Positions 35,218-45,037 of a stretch of DNA of 59,805 nt are shown here, in pieces (position 1 is the stretch's first letter; the number at the start of each line of letters is the position of its first letter). Under the pieces are notes generated by a model. The model searched no databases and was not told the origin of the DNA. It saw only the letters and a list, made by a program, of their open reading frames with translations. A program made the position numbers and the translations under genes. This DNA is from Sphingobium sp. (GTDB taxonomy: Bacteria > Pseudomonadota > Alphaproteobacteria > Sphingomonadales > Sphingomonadaceae), in assembly GCA_023266575.1 (NCBI GenBank), contig JAHFPV010000018.1, positions 1 through 59,805 of the forward strand. The letters are read 5' to 3'.

Positions 35218-38200
35218 TCAATAATCCTTGGAATAGCGTAGGTTCGCCGACGACCCGGCATTGGTGCCAGTCTTGGACAGCAAGCTCAGCGTCTTGGACA
35301 AAGCGATCTCCAGCTGGGTGGCGGTAAAGCCCTTGGAGTCGGTGATGACCTCAACATAGATATTGTTCGAAATATGCTGCCCGACCGCGAGTGACGTACC
35401 GCGCCCGGTCGCCTCGTCGCCGCCGACGATGCCAATGCGATCGACCCCCGACGCGCCCTGCAACTTGCCCATCGGGTTCAGCCCGCCACTACCGCCACGC
35501 AGGCCATTGAGCGCCGCCGCCAGCTGCACCGCCTGCATTGCCGACAGATTGGCGACATTATCGCCAAACAGGATGCGTGAGAGGATTTCATCCTGCGGCA
35601 GGGTGGGGTTGGAGATGAACGCGATGTCCGGCTGCTGCGCCGATCCGCTCACCTGTATGCCCGCCGTCACCGTGTCGATCCGGGTCTGCGCCTTGATCGC
35701 CAGCACCGGGTTCAGCATCGGCCCGTTAAAGGTGATGACACCCTGTTCCAGATCGAACTGCTTGCCCGAAAAACTATAACGACCGCGCAGCACTTCCAGC
35801 CTGCCGACCACGCGCGGATTGGCGGTGGTGCCGGTCACCCGCATGGCGGTTTTCCATTCCGAATCCAGCCCCATGCCGGTCACGTAAATTTCATTGTCGG
35901 CCCGCAGCCTTATATCGAGTTTCCAGTCCGCCGGCTTGGCAGCCGCTTGTCGCGCAGCCATGCGCTGGTCCAGAATATCGACGCCCTCGCCCTTGCGCCG
36001 CACGCCCTGCAACTGGCGAATGTCGGTGCCGCCTTGCCAGGCGACCTTGTAACGGGTTTCGGGTAGGGTCAGGTCGCCCTTGATCAGGCCGCCATTGGCC
36101 GGACTGTTGGTGATGGCCATCGTCCCGCTGACCACGCTGGTGATCGCTTCGCTGCGCGCCAGCCGGGCGCGGTCCAGCGCGATCGCGATGTCCATCGGGA
36201 AACCGCTGTCGGCGGCCAGTCCAACGGAGCCGGACGCCTTGACCGTGCCGTCGCCCGCCCGGCCCGAAAAGTCGCGTATCTCCAGCCGGTCGTTGGTGAA
36301 GCGACCGTCCAGCCGCATCTGGGTGACGCGCGTGCCGAACGTCTCATTCTCATAGGTCAGCGCATTGGCGCGGACGATGCCATTGACGCGCGGGTCGGTG
36401 AGCCGCCCGCTGAAATCCGCCGCAACCGCCAGCCCGCCGGTCAGTTGCTGGTCAGCCAGCCCCGCAAAGGAGAACAGAACATCGGCTGGCCCGGCATAGC
36501 GGATGCCACCGCTCAAGGGTGCCGCCTGCAACTGCTCGCTCCAGCTGGCACCGGGTCCGGGCGGGGCGAGGGTAGCGACGAACCGCCCCAGCGTGGACGT
36601 GCCACGCCGGATCAACCCGCGCAGGTCGCCGCCCGCACTCGACAATTTGCCCTCCATGCGCATTGAAACCGGATCGGACACGGCGGTCAGGCTGGAGCGG
36701 CGGAAATCGGCGATCGCGAGGCGTGTGCTCGCGGTCGGGAAAGCATTGCCAGTCTGCGTAAAGTCCAGCGTCCCGGTCGCCTTGCCGCCAATGCCCAGCC
36801 CCGGCGCAGCGATGTTGATGATGGCAAGGTCGAAATCCTTGAACCGCGCCTGTATGGCCGTGCTGTCACCAAAACGCCCCGCCAGATCGACCTTGCCCTG
36901 CGGTAGCACCAAGGTCGCCGGTTCCAACCGATAGCCTGCCGGCTCGGTGCGGATGATCGCCGGGTTGGCGAGACGGAAGGGAATATTCCCTGCCTTGCCC
37001 TGCAACGCCACGGCATAGAGATTGGGCCGCAACGCTGCGTTGGCAGCGATGGAGAAGGGCACGCCGCTGGAACCGTCGGCCACCAGCTGCGCCTTGCCGC
37101 GCCCGCCCTGATAGTCGATCTTCGCCCGCCCGGTGCGGACGACATAATCGCCATAGGCGGCATTGGCGATCTGCACATCGGCGACGATGCGCGGCTGATC
37201 GGTCAGAACCATGGAGGCCGTCACGATGGCGCGGCCAATCAGCACCTCCGCGTCGCCGGGCAGCTTGGCGTTGCTGGCGGTGGCGTTGACGTCCACCCCC
37301 TGCGCCTTGCCAACCGCTGCCAGCCGCACCGCACCGGTGATGCCCGACCCGTTCATGCTGAGCTGACCGGTAAAGGGACCAGCAGCACTCTGCTGCACCG
37401 TGCCAGCCATATCCACCCCGGCAAAGCGCGCCTTGGTGATGTCGATCGTCAACGGCCCCTTTGCCGTGCGGATCAGCACATTGGCAAAGAAGGGACCATA
37501 AGGCGATCCGCCGGTCGCTTCGAGCCGATAGCCCGCCGCCTCGCCGTTCAACTTTGCCACGACGTCGGACAGTTGTACGCCCACATTGGGCCGCGCCGCA
37601 CGCAGCACCGCCTGCGGCCGCTCCATCGTCCCTCGCACGGTCAAGGCCAGCGGCCCATATTGGCGCGACGAAGCGGTCGCGTCGAACGCGATCTGGCCGT
37701 CTGTGTCGTAACTGCCCGATCCCGACTGGATCGTGAAATTGGGGGCAGCACCCTTCAGCCCCGCCAGCGTGAACTTGCCCTCCGGCGTCATGCCGATGCG
37801 CCCGGTGGCGACCGCATTGCCGCCCAGAAAATCGCGCACCGACGCATTGTCCCAACGCGCCGTCCGCACGCCAAAGCGACCCGACAGACCAAAGCCGCCT
37901 TTGGGTCCGGGGACCAGCTCGACATCGGTGTTCAGGTTGACGATGCCGACGCCGTCGATCCGATAATCATTGACCCGGCCTTTAAGCGCCCCGCGATAGA
38001 GCGCGTTATCAAGGTCCGCCAATATGATCGCAGTGGCATCGACCCGGTCGCTGTCGATCTTCAGATTGTCGCTGATCAGCTTCCCGCCCGCATAGGCGAA
38101 ATCGCCTTTCACCCGCAAATTGTTCATCAGTCCGCCCGCCGCGGCGTTCAGGCCGGTCACCCGGCTTGCGGTCGCGCTGACGGGGATGCGGATGCGATCG

Positions 38201-39435
38201 GCGTCAATCACCGCGCGGCCGCTGGCTTTCAGATTCTCGATCCCGGTGGCGTCGAACGCCAGATATTTGGCCGTAATGTCATAGTCGATAAACGGCGTCG
38301 CCATCGGCCCGTCCAGGATGATCGCGGCGCGCACATCGCGGCCCTTCACCTTCTCCATGATCGCGCCGGGGGTCAGCAGCGCCGCGTTGATCCTGAGCGC
38401 GCTGAAGCGGCTGGTGCCAAGGTCGATGATCCCCTGCGCATCGGCGGTCAGGGCTGGCGATCGCACCGTGCCTTTCAGATTTACCCGCCGTTCGTTGAGG
38501 CCTGCGAACAGATCGACGTCCAGCTGCGGCGCTGTCAGGCGATCGACCGTGCCAGCCATGACCAGGCCGGGGCGCACCGGGCCTTTGGCAGTGAAGGCGC
38601 CATCCCGCGCGGCGATGGCAATGTTGGCGAGTTGCCCCTTGGGACTGGTCGCAATGATGCGCCCGTCCCACGCTTGCCACGTCCCCTTGCCATCCAGCGT
38701 CGCGGTCATCCCGTCGGTCAGGCCGGACATGGACGCGATGACTCCGCCCTTGGGCGCGGTGAGCGTGCCGCTCATGGCGAGGCGATTCTGGTCTGGTACC
38801 GCGTCCAGCTTGGCCTGCAACCGGTCACCGCTGTCGACGATGGCATCAGCGGACAGGATGGCGCGGCCATCGGCAATATGGGTTACGCCGTCGATTGCAA
38901 TCTCGCGCTTCTGGCCGATCACCGGTTTGGCCAGCACGAATTTGCCGATTTTCATCCGGTCGACGTCAATGTCCAGATCGGGAAGGATCGGCGCGTTGGG
39001 ATCGGTCGGGGTGGCGTTGAACTGCGGGCTGCGCGCCAGCACGACCAAAGGCGTTTCCAGCAGGCTGACCGAGATATGATTGTTCACATAGCGAAACGGC
39101 TTCCACACCACATGGACGCGCGGGGATACCGCAAACACGCCCTTGGGATCGCGCAGCACAAGATCGTGAATCACCATGTCGCTATAGACCGACCCGTCGA
39201 TCCGCCCGACCTCGATAGCCATGCCCGATTCGAGCTTCAGCGCGGCGATCTGCTGGATCAGGAAGCGCTTGCCCGGCTGGGTGTTGAGGCCGAGCAGCAG
39301 CCCCGCCGCCAGCACCACCAGCGCGACGACAAGGCCGACGACCCCGATCGCGATCTTTTGCCACAACGGGCGACCCTCGCGGACGATGACGGTCTGGGTG
39401 GGGACAGTCGGGGTGGGGGTGTCGTCCTGCGTCAT
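35218..39435 (-). CDS. tamB: Translocation and assembly module subunit TamB
   Basis: A 1405-residue protein with an N-terminal membrane anchor (IAIGVVGLVVALVVLAAGLL, ~25-45) and a very long, beta-rich repetitive body typical of AsmA/TamB bridge proteins. The conserved DUF490/TamB C-terminus is seen in VLRGRYSFSGKQFDLEQGVI and DEILSRILFGDNVANLSAMQ, ending in a terminal aromatic residue. TamB spans the periplasm with TamA to insert outer-membrane proteins and move lipids. Its ATG overlaps the tamA stop by one base (TAATG). Confidence 0.95.
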   Translation of the reverse strand: MTQDDTPTPTVPTQTVIVREGRPLWQKIAIGVVGLVVALVVLAAGLLLGLNTQPGKRFLIQQIAALKLESGMAIEVGRIDGSVYSDMVIHDLVLRDPKGVFAVSPRVHVVWKPFRYVNNHISVSLLETPLVVLARSPQFNATPTDPNAPILPDLDIDVDRMKIGKFVLAKPVIGQKREIAIDGVTHIADGRAILSADAIVDSGDRLQAKLDAVPDQNRLAMSGTLTAPKGGVIASMSGLTDGMTATLDGKGTWQAWDGRIIATSPKGQLANIAIAARDGAFTAKGPVRPGLVMAGTVDRLTAPQLDVDLFAGLNERRVNLKGTVRSPALTADAQGIIDLGTSRFSALRINAALLTPGAIMEKVKGRDVRAAIILDGPMATPFIDYDITAKYLAFDATGIENLKASGRAVIDADRIRIPVSATASRVTGLNAAAGGLMNNLRVKGDFAYAGGKLISDNLKIDSDRVDATAIILADLDNALYRGALKGRVNDYRIDGVGIVNLNTDVELVPGPKGGFGLSGRFGVRTARWDNASVRDFLGGNAVATGRIGMTPEGKFTLAGLKGAAPNFTIQSGSGSYDTDGQIAFDATASSRQYGPLALTVRGTMERPQAVLRAARPNVGVQLSDVVAKLNGEAAGYRLEATGGSPYGPFFANVLIRTAKGPLTIDITKARFAGVDMAGTVQQSAAGPFTGQLSMNGSGITGAVRLAAVGKAQGVDVNATASNAKLPGDAEVLIGRAIVTASMVLTDQPRIVADVQIANAAYGDYVVRTGRAKIDYQGGRGKAQLVADGSSGVPFSIAANAALRPNLYAVALQGKAGNIPFRLANPAIIRTEPAGYRLEPATLVLPQGKVDLAGRFGDSTAIQARFKDFDLAIINIAAPGLGIGGKATGTLDFTQTGNAFPTASTRLAIADFRRSSLTAVSDPVSMRMEGKLSSAGGDLRGLIRRGTSTLGRFVATLAPPGPGASWSEQLQAAPLSGGIRYAGPADVLFSFAGLADQQLTGGLAVAADFSGRLTDPRVNGIVRANALTYENETFGTRVTQMRLDGRFTNDRLEIRDFSGRAGDGTVKASGSVGLAADSGFPMDIAIALDRARLARSEAITSVVSGTMAITNSPANGGLIKGDLTLPETRYKVAWQGGTDIRQLQGVRRKGEGVDILDQRMAARQAAAKPADWKLDIRLRADNEIYVTGMGLDSEWKTAMRVTGTTANPRVVGRLEVLRGRYSFSGKQFDLEQGVITFNGPMLNPVLAIKAQTRIDTVTAGIQVSGSAQQPDIAFISNPTLPQDEILSRILFGDNVANLSAMQAVQLAAALNGLRGGSGGLNPMGKLQGASGVDRIGIVGGDEATGRGTSLAVGQHISNNIYVEVITDSKGFTATQLEIALSKTLSLLSKTGTNAGSSANLRYSKDY

Positions 39436-41486
39436 TAGAAAGCCTGCCCGATGCCGATATAGAGGGCGAATTTGGACTCGCCCGGCTGCCGGTTGATCGG
39501 CATCGCAATGTCGGCGCGGAAGGGACCGAAATTGGTGTAGAAACGCCCGCCTATGCCCACGCCATAGCGCATGTCGGAAAATTTCGGGATCGCGCTGTCA
39601 TAGACCTGCCCCGCATCGACAAAGGCCACCGCGCCATAATTGCCGAAGCGATAGCGGCCCTCGACCGCAAATTCATTGACCGACCGGCCACCGATGGGAT
39701 CGTTGTTCGCGTCCTTCGGCCCCAGTTCCTGATAGCCATAGCCGCGCACCGATCCGCCCCCGCCCGCATAGATGCGCCGCGACGGCGCGACATCGTCACG
39801 CGACACACCGCTGATCGTGCCAAGCCGGGTGCGCGCGGCGATGACCAGCGCATCAGACACGGGATAATAGCCGGTCAGGTCGAACGTGCCGCGCACATAG
39901 GGGGAGACATTGCCCTGCAAGGAGGCTTCGGGCGACACGCGCACACTGGCGCGGAAACCCTTGGTCGGGTTGAGCAGATCGTTGGACCGGTCATAACCGA
40001 CCTGCACCGGCAGCGCGCCGATGAAATAGGTCAGCCGCTTATTCTGGCCGGTCGCCGGGTCAATCGTCGTCTGTTCGTTCGACAGCAATATTTCCGCGCC
40101 ATAGCTATAGGTCCAGCGCTTCTGGAAGATCGGCGTCGATTGCCGCGCCCAGCTGATGTTCAGGCCCGCCGTGAAGGCTTCATAGGCGTCATATTTCTGA
40201 TGGTTGATCAGCGCGCCGGCCTGAAACGTCTTGTCGCGCTTGCCTGCATTGGACCGGCGGAAGGTGCCCGACACGCCCTGTTCCTGCGTGCCCGCGACCA
40301 CGCCCGCGATCAGCGCGCCTTCGGGCGGGAAGAGGTTGCGATGGGTCCATGTCCCCTCCGCCCGGAAACCCTGACCCGTGCCATAGCCCAGTTCGCCCGC
40401 CAGCGTGCGCGGCGGCCCGGCATCCTGTTCGACATGCAGATCGACATATTCGGTGCCGTCCGGCCCGGCCTCGTTGGTGCGCACCGGATCGACCGCGACG
40501 CTGGAGAATAGCCCGGTCGCCACCAGCGCCTTGCGCAGGTCGTCCACCTTGCGGCTGTCATAAATCTCGCCCGGCTTATAGCGGCGGATCACCTCCATAT
40601 GATCGGCACCGAACGCCTGTTTCTCGCCACTGGTGGTGATCTTGCGGAAGGTACCGCGCGGGCCGGTATCCACAGGCAGCGTGTAGGCACCGGTCACGGT
40701 CGCGGGATCGAGCAATATGTCGCGCTCCCCCACCTTGGCAAAGGCATAACCCTGTTCCGGCAGCCGCAGCGCGACATTGGCTTCAGCCCCCTCGACCGTC
40801 GCGGCGACGATATAGTCCCCGCTCTTGAGCGGCAGGCTGTCACGCGCCAGTCCCGGCGGCACCGTCGGCCCGGCGGTCACAACGATATCGCCCAGCTTAT
40901 AGCGTTTGCCTGGCGTCACCGAAACCACGGCGGTCAGCGTGCCGTTACCGGTCTGGTCCAGGCTGGCGAGCGCGGTCGCGTCATAATAGCCCTCGGAATA
41001 GAAAAGCCGCACCGCCAGCTTCTCATCCTCCTGCGCCCGCGCCTGCACCATCGCGGCGGTCTCCGCCTTGCCATCGCCATCGATCAGCGCGGAGGCATCA
41101 CGGAACGCATCCTCAAGGCCCGTCTTGCTGAAACCCTCGATCCGGGTGGCGTAGCGGATATCGGGCGTCTTTATGTTCGGGTCAGTGTCGGCCGCGACAT
41201 TGGCAGGCACGGTCACGCTGTCGAGCGCGGGCAAAGGTTGGGCGAGTTCCGGCTCCTGCATCGGCTCCGTCGCGGCGGGCAGCTCGGCTGTCGCGCCAGT
41301 CTGTGGCATCTGTTGCTCGATCCAGCTGTCGATCGAGGGCAGGCGCGCGTCAAACTGGTCGTCGGGCAGGATCGGCGCTTCGGCTTCGGGCGGCGTCGCT
41401 GTCTGTGCCATCAACGGCAGGGGGGATGCGGTCGCGATAATTAGGCCCAACATGTGCCGGACATGATGCGCCTGTCGTCTGATCAT
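39435..41486 (-). CDS. tamA: Outer-membrane assembly protein TamA (BamA/Omp85 family)
   Basis: A 683-residue protein: a signal-peptide-like start (LGLIIATASPLPLMAQ), three POTRA-like domains (~90-330) and a 16-strand Omp85 barrel ending in IGQAF with a C-terminal aromatic. RIYAGGGGSVRGYGYQELGP carries the conserved VRGY/F loop motif. Forms the TAM with TamB, which is translated from the overlapping next gene. An upstream-biased low-complexity Pro/Glu-rich segment (~30-85) precedes the POTRAs. Start 41486 is ATG; ATG 41453 is an alternative. Confidence 0.94.
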   Translation of the reverse strand: MIRRQAHHVRHMLGLIIATASPLPLMAQTATPPEAEAPILPDDQFDARLPSIDSWIEQQMPQTGATAELPAATEPMQEPELAQPLPALDSVTVPANVAADTDPNIKTPDIRYATRIEGFSKTGLEDAFRDASALIDGDGKAETAAMVQARAQEDEKLAVRLFYSEGYYDATALASLDQTGNGTLTAVVSVTPGKRYKLGDIVVTAGPTVPPGLARDSLPLKSGDYIVAATVEGAEANVALRLPEQGYAFAKVGERDILLDPATVTGAYTLPVDTGPRGTFRKITTSGEKQAFGADHMEVIRRYKPGEIYDSRKVDDLRKALVATGLFSSVAVDPVRTNEAGPDGTEYVDLHVEQDAGPPRTLAGELGYGTGQGFRAEGTWTHRNLFPPEGALIAGVVAGTQEQGVSGTFRRSNAGKRDKTFQAGALINHQKYDAYEAFTAGLNISWARQSTPIFQKRWTYSYGAEILLSNEQTTIDPATGQNKRLTYFIGALPVQVGYDRSNDLLNPTKGFRASVRVSPEASLQGNVSPYVRGTFDLTGYYPVSDALVIAARTRLGTISGVSRDDVAPSRRIYAGGGGSVRGYGYQELGPKDANNDPIGGRSVNEFAVEGRYRFGNYGAVAFVDAGQVYDSAIPKFSDMRYGVGIGGRFYTNFGPFRADIAMPINRQPGESKFALYIGIGQAF

Positions 41487-41635
41487 ATGTCCGTCATGCC
41501 CCTTTGGTCGCCAGCCCTATAGATGGCCGACGAACCTGCAATACGCGCAAGGGGTTGCGGCGGTTCCGTCGAGCGGACGATTCGCCGCGACGGCCCGCGC
41601 TTCCCTCCATGCTTCCCAGAGTCTAGAGCGGCGGC

Positions 41636-43402
41636 ATGACATTTGCGCTCAACATTGCCCGCTCGATTACTGGCCAGCCCTGGAAATGGCGCGGGGAGGG
41701 GGCGGATGCGCGCGAACCGGGCTATCTGCCCGACGATCTGGTGACGCAATTGCTGCTGGCGCGCGGCTGCCCGCGCGACGCGCTGGAGGCGCACCGCAAC
41801 CCGACCATCCGCGCCTTCATGCCCGATCCCAGCCTGTTCCGCGACATGGATGCCGCCGCCGATCGGCTGGCCGACGCGGTGCAGCGGGGCGAGGATGTGC
41901 GCATCTTCGGCGATTATGACGTCGATGGCGCGACCAGCGCGGCGCTGCTCATCCGCCTGCTGCGCGATCTGGGGCTGGCGGCGCGGCCCTATATCCCCGA
42001 CCGGCTGATGGAGGGCTATGGTCCGTCGGGCGAGGCGCTGGTGCGGCTGGCGGGCGAGGGCGCGACCCTGATCGTCACCGTCGATTGCGGCGCGCAGGCG
42101 TTCGAGGCGCTGGCCATGGCGCGCGAAACCGGGGTCGATGTCGTCGTGGTCGATCATCATAAATGCAGCGCGGCGCTGCCTTTGGCGCTGGCGCTCGTTA
42201 ATCCCAACCGGCTGGACGAGGGGGATGAGGCAGCAACCCATGGCCATCTCGCCGCGGTCGGCGTTGCCTTCCTGCTGGGCGCGGCGCTTGTGCGGGTGCT
42301 GCGCGGGCGCGGCTGGTTCGCGACACGGGCCGAACCGGCGCTGATGGAATTGCTGGATATCGTTGCGCTGGGGACCGTGGCCGACGTTGCGCAACTCAAG
42401 GGACTGAACCGCGCCTTTGTGGCGCAGGGGCTTAAAGTCATGGCCAGGCGGCGCAACATCGGCCTCGCCGCGCTGATCGACGCCAGCCGCCTGACCCGCG
42501 CGCCGCTCTGCCATGATCTGGGCTTTGCGCTGGGACCGCGTATCAATGCTGGCGGGCGTGTAGGGCAGGCGGATCTGGGGGTGCGGCTGCTGACGACGGA
42601 GGACCCCGCCGAGGCTGCGCGCATCGCCGAGCAACTCAATCAGTATAATGAAGAACGGCGCGCGATCGAATCGACCGTGCAGGAACAGGCCGAAGCGCTG
42701 CTGGCCGCCCAGGGCAATCGCGCCGTCGCGGTGATCGCCGGGCAGGGCTGGCACCCCGGCGTCATCGGCATCGTCGCGGGCCGTATCAAGGAGAAAGCAG
42801 GTCGCCCCGCCATCGTCATCGCACTGGACGAGGAGGGCGTGGGCAAGGGATCGGGCCGGTCGATCAGCGGGGTCGATCTGGGCGCAGCGGTGATGGCAGC
42901 CAAGGATAGCGGCCTGCTGGTCGCGGGCGGTGGCCATGCGATGGCGGCAGGGCTGACCGTGGCGGCGGATCGTGTGGACGCGCTGGCCGATTTCCTCGAC
43001 GATCGTTTGTCCGCCGCCGTGGCGCGGGCGCGCGATGATCGGGCATTGCTGATCGACGCAGTGCTGGCCCCCGCCGGAGTCAATCCCGACTTCATCGCCG
43101 CGATCGAGGCAGGCGGTCCCTATGGCGCTGGCTGGCCAGCCCCCCGCATCGCCGCCGGGCCGATGCGCGTGATCAAGGCCGACATCGTGGGCAATGGCCA
43201 TTTGCGTGCGATCATGGGCGGGGAGGATGGCCGGTCATTCAAGACCATCGCTTTCCGGCAGGCCGAAACCGATCTGGGCCAGGCGATATTGGGCGCGCCG
43301 CGCGACCGGCGGCTATGGGTCGCGGGCCGCGCGAAGATTGACGATTGGGGCAGTCGCCCGGCCGCCGAACTCCATCTGGAGGATGCCGCCTGGGCCGATT
43401 GA
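41636..43402 (+). CDS. recJ: Single-stranded-DNA-specific exonuclease RecJ
   Basis: A 588-residue 5'-3' ssDNA exonuclease of recombination and mismatch repair. DHH phosphoesterase motifs: RIFGDYDVDGATSAALLIRL (~90), VDVVVVDHHKCSAALPLALA (~165, DHH), and the DHHA1 part with GQGWHPGVIGIVAGRIKEKA (~365) and GRSISGVDLGAAV; KDSGLLVAGGGHAMAAGLTV is the C-terminal GGGHxxAAG. Start ATG 41636 follows immediately after the divergent tamA region. Confidence 0.96.
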   Translation: MTFALNIARSITGQPWKWRGEGADAREPGYLPDDLVTQLLLARGCPRDALEAHRNPTIRAFMPDPSLFRDMDAAADRLADAVQRGEDVRIFGDYDVDGATSAALLIRLLRDLGLAARPYIPDRLMEGYGPSGEALVRLAGEGATLIVTVDCGAQAFEALAMARETGVDVVVVDHHKCSAALPLALALVNPNRLDEGDEAATHGHLAAVGVAFLLGAALVRVLRGRGWFATRAEPALMELLDIVALGTVADVAQLKGLNRAFVAQGLKVMARRRNIGLAALIDASRLTRAPLCHDLGFALGPRINAGGRVGQADLGVRLLTTEDPAEAARIAEQLNQYNEERRAIESTVQEQAEALLAAQGNRAVAVIAGQGWHPGVIGIVAGRIKEKAGRPAIVIALDEEGVGKGSGRSISGVDLGAAVMAAKDSGLLVAGGGHAMAAGLTVAADRVDALADFLDDRLSAAVARARDDRALLIDAVLAPAGVNPDFIAAIEAGGPYGAGWPAPRIAAGPMRVIKADIVGNGHLRAIMGGEDGRSFKTIAFRQAETDLGQAILGAPRDRRLWVAGRAKIDDWGSRPAAELHLEDAAWAD

Positions 43403-43434
43403 GGGCGAAGCCTGCCGTTGCACGCAAAAGGGGG

Positions 43435-43463
43435 TTGACCCCTGCGCCGTCTCCTCCTAATGC
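43435..43463 (+). promoter_or_regulatory. Possible promoter of tRNA-Glu
   Basis: TTGACC at 43435-43440 and TAATGC at 43458-43463 are 17 bp apart. This puts a transcription start near 43470, about 33 bp before the tRNA. The -35 is good and the -10 is weak. Confidence 0.35.
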
Positions 43464-43502
43464 CCGCCTCGCTTCGCAGCGCCATCCGGTGGCGCCGCCA
43501 AC

Positions 43503-43577
43503 GGCCCCTTCGTCTAGCGGTTAGGACGCGGCCCTTTCACGGCTGAAACACGGGTTCGATTCCCGTAGGGGTCACCA
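43503..43577 (+). tRNA. tRNA-Glu (anticodon UUC)
   Basis: The acceptor stem is GGCCCCT with AGGGGTC (one G-U pair at the second position). The D-arm is GTC TAGCGGTTA GGAC, the anticodon stem is CGGCC/GGCTG around loop CTTTCAC, and the T-arm is ACGGG TTCGATT CCCGT. The anticodon TTC reads glutamate codons. The A discriminator is followed by an encoded CCA (43575-43577). A tyrosine integrase begins 165 bp downstream, so its 3' end is the likely attachment core. Confidence 0.97.
43555..43577. other. Presumed left attachment site (attL) in the 3' end of tRNA-Glu
   Basis: Islands with P4-type integrases insert at tRNA 3' ends and keep the gene intact. The tRNA here is complete, and the DNA immediately after it changes to mobile-element content. 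No second copy of TCCCGTAGGGGTCACCA was seen to the right within the window, so attR is presumed to lie beyond 59805. The exact core boundary is inferred. Confidence 0.55.
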
Positions 43578-43579
43578 AA

Positions 43580-43598
43580 ATACTCTCCCAGAGAGTAT
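43580..43598. repeat. Perfect inverted repeat abutting tRNA-Glu
   Basis: ATACTCTC (43580-43587) and GAGAGTAT (43591-43598) are separated by CCA. It begins three bases after the tRNA CCA. It could be an integrase or excisionase binding site, or a hairpin processing the tRNA tail; it lacks a T-run, so it is not a standard terminator. Confidence 0.6.
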
Positions 43599-43691
43599 CA
43601 GAATGTGCCAGGAATGGCGGATTTCTGCGGTTTTTTCATGGTATAGGTATCCCATACGGAGCGGTCTCGGACCACCGGATACCAGCAACTT

Positions 43692-43741
43692 GATGGTATG
43701 TCTGATGGTATCGCGGCCCTCCTCGAAAAGGAGATACCATC
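43692..43741. repeat. GATGGTAT direct and inverted repeats before the integrase
   Basis: GATGGTAT occurs at 43692-43699 and 43704-43711 (12 bp apart, about one helical turn), and its inverse ATACCATC at 43734-43741, touching the integrase ATG. Related GGTAT strings occur at about 43639-43656. These could be arm-type sites or an autoregulatory operator. Confidence 0.5.
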
Positions 43742-44977
43742 ATGGCGCTCACCGCCGCTGCGATCAAAAAAGCCAAGGGCAAAGCCAAGCCCTATAAACT
43801 CACCGATAGCGATGGCCTTTTCCTCTATGTGGCACCCAATGGTGGGCGCTACTGGCGGATGAATTATCGCCACCTTGGCAAACAAAAGACGTTGGCCTTC
43901 GGGATCTATCCCGACATCGGCCTTGCCGACGCCCGCGAACAGCGCGACGCCGCCCGCAAAGTGCTGGCAAAGGGGAATGATCCCGCTGAGAAGATCAGGC
44001 TGGATCGTATTGCCGCGACCGTGGCCGCGTCCAACAGCTTCAAGGCGGTTGCCGACGAATGGCTGGTGAAAGTCGAGCGTGAAGGCCGCTCCTCCGTCAC
44101 GATGAAGAAGCTGCGCTGGCTGCTGGCCTTCATCAATGCGTCGCTGGGCAAGCGCCCTGTCACCGCCATCACCGCACAGGAGGTTTTGACCATGCTGCGC
44201 AAAATGGAGGGCAAGAGCCGCTACGAGACGGCCAAGCGCCTGCGCAGCACATGCAGTCAGATATTCCGCTATGCCATCGCCACGGCGCGCGCGGAGCGCG
44301 ACGTGGCCGCCGACCTGCGCGGCGCTCTCATCGCGCCCAAGACCGTCCACAGGGCCGCCATCACCAGCGCGGACAATGCGGGCGGACTGTTGCGCGCCAT
44401 TGAGGCGTTCGAGGGCTTTGCAAATACCAAAGCAGCGCTGCAACTGCTCCCGCACGTGTTCGTGCGCCCAGGCGAGCTACGCTATGCCGAATGGGCCGAC
44501 TTCGATTTCGACAAGGCGCTGTGGACCATCCCGGCGCACAAGACCAAAATGCGCCGCGCCCATACTATCCCCCTCTCCCGGCAGGCATTGGCGATCCTTG
44601 GTGCCATCGAACATGATGCCGACTATAGCCGCTACCTGTTCCCGTCGCTCCGCTCGGTGGACCGGCCCATGTCGGAGAACACCATCAACGCCGCCTTGCG
44701 GCGCATGGGCTTTGCACAGGATGAAATGACCGGCCACGGCTTCCGCGCAATGGCGGCGACACTGCTCAACGAAATGGGACTATGGCATCCCGACGCGATT
44801 GAGCGGCAGCTTGCCCATTGCGACAACAACGCCGTGCGTCGCGCATACACGCGGGGCGAATATTGGGACGAGCGGGTCCGCATGATGCAGCACTGGTCCG
44901 ACCATCTCGACTTCCTGCGCGACGGGCATAAGGTCGTAACCGGCAAGTTCGGTAAGGCGAAGAGCCAAGCCGCCTGA
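43742..44977 (+). CDS. P4-type tyrosine integrase
   Basis: A 411-residue site-specific recombinase. The N-terminal DUF4102 domain has KAKPYKLTDSDGLFLYVAPN and YRHLGKQKTLAFGIYPDIGL; a SAM-like core-binding domain follows (~100-190). The catalytic domain shows the first Arg in HVFVRPGELRYAEW, HGFRAMAATLLNE (the H-x-x-R box), and the nucleophile Tyr in AVRRAYTRGEYW. These integrases insert islands and prophages at tRNA genes. AAAAGGAG precedes the ATG. A 14-bp hairpin follows the stop. Confidence 0.95.
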   Translation: MALTAAAIKKAKGKAKPYKLTDSDGLFLYVAPNGGRYWRMNYRHLGKQKTLAFGIYPDIGLADAREQRDAARKVLAKGNDPAEKIRLDRIAATVAASNSFKAVADEWLVKVEREGRSSVTMKKLRWLLAFINASLGKRPVTAITAQEVLTMLRKMEGKSRYETAKRLRSTCSQIFRYAIATARAERDVAADLRGALIAPKTVHRAAITSADNAGGLLRAIEAFEGFANTKAALQLLPHVFVRPGELRYAEWADFDFDKALWTIPAHKTKMRRAHTIPLSRQALAILGAIEHDADYSRYLFPSLRSVDRPMSENTINAALRRMGFAQDEMTGHGFRAMAATLLNEMGLWHPDAIERQLAHCDNNAVRRAYTRGEYWDERVRMMQHWSDHLDFLRDGHKVVTGKFGKAKSQAA

Positions 44978-44990
44978 TCGCAAGCCGTCG

Positions 44991-45035
44991 ATGTTGCCGT
45001 GCCCCACGCCTGCAACAGGTTGGGCACGGCAACAT
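44991..45035. terminator. Long bidirectional hairpin between integrase and alpA
   Basis: A perfect 14-bp stem, ATGTTGCCGTGCCC (44991-45004) with GGGCACGGCAACAT (45022-45035), around a 17-base loop. It lies 14 bp past the integrase stop and 3 bp past that of the convergent alpA-like gene. There is no T-run, so termination strength is uncertain. Confidence 0.6.
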
Positions 45036-45037
45036 GA

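Noticed and set aside
37573-39438. A 621-codon open frame on the plus strand opposite tamB
   Set aside because: It is antisense to the repetitive tamB body and has no recognisable family.
41483-43201. A 572-codon open frame opposite recJ
   Set aside because: recJ has all DHH and DHHA1 motifs in the opposite strand; the antisense frame has biased residues only.
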